DNA of 35,585 nucleotides from Thermoleophilia bacterium UBA6103 (lineage in GTDB: Bacteria > Actinomycetota > Thermoleophilia > UBA2241). Position numbers and translations under genes: made by a program. The stretch lies in the NCBI GenBank assembly GCA_002423545.1, contig DIWP01000030.1:805-36389 (forward strand), in the 5' to 3' direction. Shown in pieces: positions 31,464 to 35,585 of the stretch (the stretch's first letter is position 1; each line of letters opens with the position of its first letter). The notes below the pieces were generated by a model that saw only the letters and a list, made by a program, of their open reading frames with translations, made no database searches and was not told where the DNA came from.

Positions 31464-31496
31464 GCAGGCGACCCGCCCGGTACCTGGAGGAGACAC

Positions 31497-31652
31497 ATGA
31501 CCGAGAAAGACGAATGGGTACCGTACGCAGACTACGAGGCGCCGAAGCAGCACGTCTTCTGGCAGGTCTTCGACGTCCTCTTCGTCCTCGTGCTCTGCTA
31601 CATCTGCCTGTTCATCCCGATCGTCCTGACCGGCAAAGTGCTGGTCGGCTAG
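31497..31652 (+). CDS. 51-residue single-helix membrane protein
   Basis: A tiny gene with a strong ribosome site (GGAGGAGACAC before ATG). The product starts MTEKDEWVPYADYEAPKQ, has one hydrophobic helix (about 21-47, with LFVLVLCYICLFIPIVL) and ends KVLVG. It fits exactly between the flanking small membrane genes (33 bp after the first, 14 bp before the next), and codon use follows the local GC bias. Likely a real small subunit missed by length cut-offs. No family recognised. Confidence 0.72.
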   Translation: MTEKDEWVPYADYEAPKQHVFWQVFDVLFVLVLCYICLFIPIVLTGKVLVG

Positions 31653-31666
31653 TCGTGGGGGGCACG

Positions 31667-31930
31667 ATGTCCAGCTGGTCGCGTCACGTTGGACGGCGTG
31701 CGGGCGCTCTCGCCCTCGCCGTCGGCGTCGCGCTGCTGTCCATGCTCGCATTCGCCGGCGTGGCTCTGGCAGCGGAAGAGGAGGCGGCGCCCAAGCTCGA
31801 CTACACCTTCGAGTGGTGGTCGTTCATCTTGTGCGTCGTCCTCGTCATCGGCTTCTACATCATGATCTTCACGATCTCAGAGAAGGAGTTCAAGAAGGTC
31901 ATCAACGAGCGCTTCGGCCCCAAGCGCTGA
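31667..31930 (+). CDS. Small exported single-helix membrane protein
   Basis: An 87-aa protein with a signal peptide (basic RHVGRR, then a hydrophobic run ending GVALAA around residue 36), a short acidic extracytoplasmic stretch (EEEAAPKLDYTFEW), one membrane helix (50-70) and a basic cytoplasmic tail EKEFKKVINERFGPKR. The likely topology is N-terminus cleaved and outside, C-terminus inside. An internal alternative is that the first helix is not cleaved, giving a hairpin. Part of the run of small membrane proteins before the permease; no family recognised. Confidence 0.75.
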   Translation: MSSWSRHVGRRAGALALAVGVALLSMLAFAGVALAAEEEAAPKLDYTFEWWSFILCVVLVIGFYIMIFTISEKEFKKVINERFGPKR

Positions 31931-31940
31931 AGGGGGTGTC

Positions 31941-32192
31941 ATGGACACAGCTGCCGAAGTCCTCAACTGGGTCGCGTGGGCCGGCGTCGCGTTCCTGGCC
32001 CTTTACCTGATCGTCGACGCCGCCCGCGTCGAGTCCACCTATGACAACGACCTGCTCGTGAGCTCGGTCGAAGGTGAGATCGAGAAGGAGATCCTCATCC
32101 ATCCGGAGACCATCAGCGCGATGGAGGAAGAGATCGCCGAGGAGACGCCGTCCGTCGACACGGGCGCCGACAACATGAAGGAGGTCGAGTGA
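31941..32192 (+). CDS. Small membrane protein with acidic tail
   Basis: An 83-aa protein with one N-terminal helix (about 9-27, NWVAWAGVAFLALYLIVDAA) and a strongly acidic C-terminal region (SSVEGEIEKEIL, AMEEEIAEE), predicted cytoplasmic. It starts 10 bp after the previous stop. Its TGA overlaps the permease ATG (TGATG), and the permease's ribosome site AGGAGG lies inside its last codons, so it is translationally coupled to the permease. This tight link is the best evidence that the small proteins belong to the transporter. Confidence 0.77.
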   Translation: MDTAAEVLNWVAWAGVAFLALYLIVDAARVESTYDNDLLVSSVEGEIEKEILIHPETISAMEEEIAEETPSVDTGADNMKEVE

Positions 32193-33610
32193 TGGCGACC
32201 TCGGAAGCGGCTGCCACCCCACAGGCCGCCCCGACCGTGCGGCGTCTGAGCCTGCTGCGCGTGCTCGGCCCCATGCACGTGTGGGCGCTCGGCGTCGGCA
32301 TCGTGCTGGTGGGCGAGTTCATGGGCTGGAACTTCACCGTGGCCAAGGGCGGCGTGTTCGGCGCCCTGGTCGCCTGCTGGTTCGCCGGCATCCTCTATTC
32401 GTGCGTGGCCATGATCGACTCGGAGGTCAGCTCCACGGTGGCCTCGGCCGGCGGCCAGTACGCCCAGATGAAGCACATCGTCGGTCCGCTGGCCGCGTTC
32501 GTCATGGGCCTGTTCCTGATCTTCGAGTACTGCATGCTGGCCTCGGCCGACGCCATCGTCATCGGCGCCATCATGGCCGAGCTCAACGCCAACTTCTCGC
32601 CCCTGCCGTGGGTGATCCTCTCGCTGCTGTTCCTCACGTGGCTGAACTACCGCGGCGTGCATCTGTCGCTCACGTTCAACTTCGTGATCACCGCGATCGC
32701 CTTCATGACGATCATCATCCTGCTGTTCGGCGGCGAGTTCTGGAACCCCGGCAAGATCTTCCAGACCTCCGAACTGTTCGCCGTGCAGCCCGACGGGGTC
32801 GATCCCAAGGCGCCGTACGGCTGGCTCGGCTTCCTGGCCGCGCTGCAGTTCGGCATCTGGTACTACCTCGGGATCGAGGGCACCTGTCAGACCGCCGAGG
32901 AATGCCGGTCGGTGCCGCGGGCGCTGCCGATCGGCACCATGTCCGGCCTCATCACCCTGCTGATCGCCGCCACCATCACCTGGTTCGTCGGCACCAGCCT
33001 GGTCGACTGGGTCACGCTCGGCGAGTCGGCGTTCCCGTTGTATGACGCGGCGCTGAACACAGGGAGACAGTGGCTCGTCGTCATACTCTTCATCGGCACT
33101 TTCCTGAGCTGCCTGGCGTCGGCGAACGGGTGTATCAACGACGCCTCGCGAGCCTGGTTCGCCATGGGGCGCGACCAGTTCGTGCCGCGCTTCTTCGGCG
33201 GCGTGCACCCGCGCTACCGCACGCCGTACCGGGCCATCCTCTTCCTGGTGCCGATCACGCTCGGCTTCGGCTACACCGGCCTGCTCGACCAGGTGATCAC
33301 GTTCTCGATCATCTCGGGCCTGCTGATGTACGCCATCATGCCGATCAACATGATCCGCTTCCGGCGCCTCTACCCGATGGGATCCATCCCGCGCGGGTAC
33401 GTACACCCGTTCCACCCGGCGCCGTCGATCGTGCTGCTGCTCTTCTGCATCGGCACGTTCATCGCCATCTACTTCGGCTACTGGAAGAACCTCATCGCCG
33501 CCATGGCCTTCTACATCCTGGTGTCGGTGTGGTTCATCTTCAGGCGCTACAAGATCGTCGACCGCAGCAAGCTCTACACCATGCCGTGGCCACGACCTAA
33601 GGGTTACTGA
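32192..33610 (+). CDS. APC-superfamily permease, ethanolamine/methylamine permease-like
   Basis: A 472-aa integral membrane transporter with about 12 helices. The N-terminal GPMHVWALGVGIVLVGEFMG and the following SAGGQYAQMKHIVGP resemble the ethanolamine-permease branch of the amino acid-polyamine-organocation superfamily. This branch also resembles methylamine permeases found beside methyltransferase genes in methanogens (established context, from memory). Another conserved block is FLSCLASANGCINDASRAWFAM. The ATG at 32192 is used rather than the GTG just upstream, because it overlaps the preceding stop and has AGGAGG at good spacing. Substrate unproven: a small amine is the best guess given the corrinoid protein at the window end and the DUF1638 gene. 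Confidence 0.85.
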   Translation: MATSEAAATPQAAPTVRRLSLLRVLGPMHVWALGVGIVLVGEFMGWNFTVAKGGVFGALVACWFAGILYSCVAMIDSEVSSTVASAGGQYAQMKHIVGPLAAFVMGLFLIFEYCMLASADAIVIGAIMAELNANFSPLPWVILSLLFLTWLNYRGVHLSLTFNFVITAIAFMTIIILLFGGEFWNPGKIFQTSELFAVQPDGVDPKAPYGWLGFLAALQFGIWYYLGIEGTCQTAEECRSVPRALPIGTMSGLITLLIAATITWFVGTSLVDWVTLGESAFPLYDAALNTGRQWLVVILFIGTFLSCLASANGCINDASRAWFAMGRDQFVPRFFGGVHPRYRTPYRAILFLVPITLGFGYTGLLDQVITFSIISGLLMYAIMPINMIRFRRLYPMGSIPRGYVHPFHPAPSIVLLLFCIGTFIAIYFGYWKNLIAAMAFYILVSVWFIFRRYKIVDRSKLYTMPWPRPKGY

Positions 33611-33624
33611 GGAAGGGGACGGCC

Positions 33625-34068
33625 GTGTTCGAGACCATCATGGTGGCGACCGATGGGTCGCACTCCTCCGAGAGGGCCGTCGAGTTCGCCGTCGAGTTCG
33701 CAAAGCGGCACGACAGCAAGCTGGTGATCTGCACCGTGACCAACCAACAGCTCGTCGTGCTCTCGAACAGGGAGCCCGACCCGATGAAGGGCGCGCGCAG
33801 CGTCGGCGAAGAGCTCTCCGACCTCGGCGCCGAGGTGCTGCGGCGAGCCGAGCAGGTGGCCAAGTCAGCTGGCCTGAACGACTACGAGCTCATCGAGGCC
33901 TACGGGACCAACATCGCGGCCACGATCGTCGCCCAGGCGGAGGAGATCGGGGCCGACCACCTCGTCATCGCGTCGCTCGGCACGACCGGCGTGAGCAGGC
34001 TGCTGCTGGGATCAGTAGCGGCGAGCGTCATCCACCACGCCCATTGTCCGGTGACGGTGGTGCGCTGA
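33625..34068 (+). CDS. Universal stress protein (UspA family)
   Basis: A 147-aa single-domain Usp. The start MFETIMVATDGSHSSERAVEFA is characteristic, and the ATP-type loop GTTGVSRLLLGSVAASVIHHA followed by CPVTVV is at the C-terminus, so nucleotide binding is likely. It lies 14 bp after the permease with a GTG start behind GGAAGGGGAC. Usp proteins beside or fused to transporters often sense energy state and bind the carrier; that role is inferred here from position. Confidence 0.92.
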   Translation: MFETIMVATDGSHSSERAVEFAVEFAKRHDSKLVICTVTNQQLVVLSNREPDPMKGARSVGEELSDLGAEVLRRAEQVAKSAGLNDYELIEAYGTNIAATIVAQAEEIGADHLVIASLGTTGVSRLLLGSVAASVIHHAHCPVTVVR

Positions 34069-34114
34069 CGTGATGGACCTCGCGACCGCGGCCACGGCGT
34101 GAGAGGATGGTGCG

Positions 34115-34783
34115 GTGGACACCGTGACACTCCTCAAGATCGCCGTGGCCGCGGTCGCCGGCTTGCTGCTCGGATGGCGGTTCCTCGCCATGTACCAGAA
34201 GGAGCATGTGGGTCGCGCCCACATGCTCGACGGATTCCTCGACGAGATCGCCGCGGCCAGGCTGAGCAAGAGCACCTGGCGCACACCGCGTGTAGAGGGG
34301 CTGTTCGACGGCTCTGCGATACGCGTCGACCTGGTCCCCGACACCCTCGTTCAACGGGCGTTGCCGACGCTCTGGCTCGAGCTCACCTGGGCGCGCCCTC
34401 ACGACGGCCATCTCTTCGTCACGATAGACCCGGTCGGCACCGAGTACATGATCGACGATGAGATATGCGCCGGCGCCATCTTGCAGACGCCCCCCACTTG
34501 GCCGCCGCGGACACGGGTCTGCGGCGACGGCAAGAGCTACCCGATGCTCGACCGTCTGGCGTCGGTCGACCCGACCGACTACCCGCACCTCAAGCAGCTT
34601 GCGGTCACCGAGCGGTACCTCAAGCTCACCCTGCGCGCCACGCGAGCAGAGTTCACGACCTACCGATTCCTGCGCTCGGCCAACTTCCCGGCCGACGCCG
34701 TGACGCCCGAGCTGATCCGCGAGAGCCTCAGCCTCCTGCGGACCGCGGAGAGAGCAGTGACAGAACCCGAGGAGGCCACATGA
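34115..34783 (+). CDS. Membrane-anchored protein of unknown family, copy B
   Basis: A 222-aa paralogue of the protein at 29837-30508: one N-terminal helix (about 6-26, LLKIAVAAVAGLLLGWRFLAM), then a soluble domain sharing RVDLVPDT, FVTIDPVGTEY, WPPRTRVCGD, MLDRL and LKQLAVT in the same order. Copy B has lost the extra C-terminal Arg-rich loop of copy A (TRRPRLL). The GTG at 34115 follows AGAGG. Its stop overlaps the start of the next gene (ATGA). I know no function; conservation of the WPPRT-x-VCGD motif suggests a binding or catalytic site on the cytoplasmic or external face. Confidence 0.78.
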   Translation: MDTVTLLKIAVAAVAGLLLGWRFLAMYQKEHVGRAHMLDGFLDEIAAARLSKSTWRTPRVEGLFDGSAIRVDLVPDTLVQRALPTLWLELTWARPHDGHLFVTIDPVGTEYMIDDEICAGAILQTPPTWPPRTRVCGDGKSYPMLDRLASVDPTDYPHLKQLAVTERYLKLTLRATRAEFTTYRFLRSANFPADAVTPELIRESLSLLRTAERAVTEPEEAT

Positions 34784-35304
34784 GCACCAGCGACGCGGGG
34801 CGCCCACAGGGCCATCCAGACGATGATGGTGTATGCGGGTCGACGACCGCGCCTCCAGGCGGCACGTCCGCGACCCGGCGGCCCGAACGCGCCACGCGCT
34901 CCGCACGGCGCAGGGCACGTCAGGACAGAGCATATGCCGACCGCCGCTCCGAGCGAGCCGCTGCCCGCGCGCGGGCAGCCGAGGCCCGCGACGCCAAAGG
35001 GAGTCAACCGCGCAAACCGTACCCAGTCTGGGTGGTCACCGCTATCGCGTTCGTGCTTCCGGGCGGCGGGCAGGTCCTCAACGCCGACCCCATCCGCGGT
35101 ATCATCATGCAGTTCTTCATGATGCTCCTGGCCTTCATCACCTACATGGTGACCTCGCCGGACATCTCCTACTTCGGACGCTTCGCCGGAGGCTTCTTCA
35201 TCTACATCATTGCGGTCCTCGACGCCTACTCCATCGCCAAGAAGCGCAGCCGCTCCTGGGAGCGTATCTGCGACGGGCGGCAGGGCCAGCCGGCACAGAG
35301 CTGA
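34780..35304 (+). CDS. TM2-like membrane protein with basic N-terminal region
   Basis: A 174-aa protein. Residues 1-80 are disordered and increasingly rich in Arg/Ala (ARRRARQDRAYADRRSER). Residues 80-155 form a small membrane module: PVWVVTAIAFVLPGGGQVLN, then two or three helices with IIMQFFMMLLAFITYMV and FFIYIIAVLDAYSIAKK. The PGGGQ and DAY/AKK features resemble TM2/DUF5683-type domains (tentative). It overlaps the preceding gene by 4 bp with GGAGG upstream. Last gene of the operon, followed by a strong terminator. Confidence 0.78.
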   Translation: MSTSDAGRPQGHPDDDGVCGSTTAPPGGTSATRRPERATRSARRRARQDRAYADRRSERAAARARAAEARDAKGSQPRKPYPVWVVTAIAFVLPGGGQVLNADPIRGIIMQFFMMLLAFITYMVTSPDISYFGRFAGGFFIYIIAVLDAYSIAKKRSRSWERICDGRQGQPAQS

Positions 35305-35375
35305 CGAGGCGTTCGCCGATCGGGATCGGCTGGGCCCGAGGCAACGACCCGCAAGCCCGGAGCCCGACCAGACAC

Positions 35376-35413
35376 GAAGGGGGGCGGCGGTCCACGGACC
35401 GCCGCCCCCCTTC
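35376..35413. terminator. Perfect 18-bp terminator hairpin
   Basis: Arms 35376-35393 and 35396-35413 are perfectly complementary (starting GAAGGGGGGCGG), with a nominal 2-nt loop. On the plus strand TTCTTC follows. It lies 71 bp after the last operon gene and serves the plus strand; its symmetry could also stop the convergent corrinoid transcript. Confidence 0.85.
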
Positions 35414-35426
35414 TTCTTCACCACCC

Positions 35427-35452
35427 GCGGCCGGGCTTCTCGGCCCGGCCGC
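35427..35452 (-). terminator. Hairpin after the corrinoid protein gene
   Basis: GCGGCCGGGC (35427-35436) pairs with GCCCGGCCGC (35443-35452) around a 6-nt loop, 11 bp after the corrinoid stop codon. No U-tract; likely terminator for the minus strand. Confidence 0.55.
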
Positions 35453-35463
35453 GACCGCGAGGT

Positions 35464-35585
35464 TCAGGCCAGATCGAGCAGCTGCTCGATCTTCCTGATG
35501 CCGTCGCTGGCGTCCTTGGCGAACGCATCGGCGCCGATCTCGTCGGCCCAGCCCTGCGTGCAGACGGCGCCGCCGACGATCGTCT
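35464..35585 (-). CDS. Corrinoid (B12)-binding methyltransferase protein, C-terminal end (partial)
   Basis: Only the last 40 codons are in the window. They read TIVGGAVCTQGWADEIGAD, then AFAKDASDGIRKIEQLLDLA and a TGA stop. The pattern hydrophobic-VGGA-x-V/T-x(5)-A-DEIGADA-x-A-x-DA is the end of the Rossmann-type cobalamin-binding domain in MtbC/MttC/MtmC-like corrinoid proteins and in MetH. The ending right after the fold fits a stand-alone corrinoid protein of methylamine-type methyltransferase systems better than MetH, which continues into further domains. The cobalt-ligating His (DxHxxG) would lie outside the window. Confidence 0.75.
   Translation of the reverse strand, partial: TIVGGAVCTQGWADEIGADAFAKDASDGIRKIEQLLDLA

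Noticed and set aside
1..35585. tRNA, rRNA, CRISPR, insertion sequence or prophage
   Set aside because: Looked for repeat arrays, transposase-like proteins and tRNA-like cloverleaf ends in the gene-free stretches by eye; none seen. A dedicated scan (tRNAscan, CRISPR finder) would settle it.

Overview
The window is GC-rich, densely packed with short or overlapping intergenic spacings, and carries a chromosomal housekeeping-plus-accessory gene set. An actinobacterial origin is suggested by Rho with a long low-complexity N-terminal extension, a DUF1844 protein, flavin-dependent ThyX and a PPi-type phosphofructokinase. The two-subunit glycyl-tRNA synthetase (GlyQ/GlyS) argues against the classical Actinomycetes, most of which use a single-chain enzyme, and points to a deep-branching Actinomycetota lineage (Thermoleophilia or Geothermincolia-like). 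This placement is inference. A DUF1638 protein, a corrinoid protein fragment and a corrinoid adenosyltransferase suggest corrinoid-dependent methyl-group metabolism and an anaerobic or facultative lifestyle. I see no insertion sequence, phage, CRISPR array, tRNA or rRNA.

Layout. 1-808: start of pyruvate phosphate dikinase (minus, runs off the left edge). 1111-8780 (minus): prfA, then vapBC, a small lipoprotein, prmC, recO, glyQ and glyS. The toxin-antitoxin pair lies between prfA and prmC, which are usually neighbours. 9315-13170 (minus): rho, rpmE, thyX and DUF1385, apparently one operon with a TATAAT promoter near 13370. 13413-16579 (minus): calcineurin-like phosphoesterase, cyclic 2,3-diphosphoglycerate synthetase and 2-phosphoglycerate kinase, a tight three-gene unit for cyclic 2,3-diphosphoglycerate, a metabolite best known from thermophilic methanogens. 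16740-21924 (minus): PPi-type pfk, lysA, hom and an ApgM-family protein that may be a phosphoglycerate mutase or the missing homoserine kinase. 22141-23561 (minus): a 3-hydroxyacyl-CoA dehydrogenase and cobO. 23782-25682 (plus): DUF1638 with a cysteine-rich tail, and a nitrilase-family amidohydrolase. 25730-29730 (minus): a glutamate-cysteine-ligase-like enzyme, DUF1844, amt and a compact protein kinase.

The right end is the least explained part. A membrane-anchored protein of unknown family (29837-30508) is followed by a roughly 400-nt structured leader. Then comes a plus-strand operon of four very small membrane proteins, an APC-family permease resembling ethanolamine or methylamine permeases, a universal stress protein, a second copy of the unknown anchored protein, and a TM2-like protein. 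The operon ends at an 18-bp terminator hairpin. A convergent corrinoid-binding protein gene enters from the right edge. The arrangement looks like an undescribed multi-subunit permease system whose substrate may be a methylated amine feeding corrinoid methyltransferases (inference).

Metabolic links within the window: PPDK and PPi-PFK together allow PPi-linked reversible glycolysis. ApgM, 2-PGK and cDPG synthetase could draw 2-phosphoglycerate into cyclic DPG. lysA, hom and possibly ApgM serve aspartate-family amino acids. CobO supplies adenosylated corrinoid.
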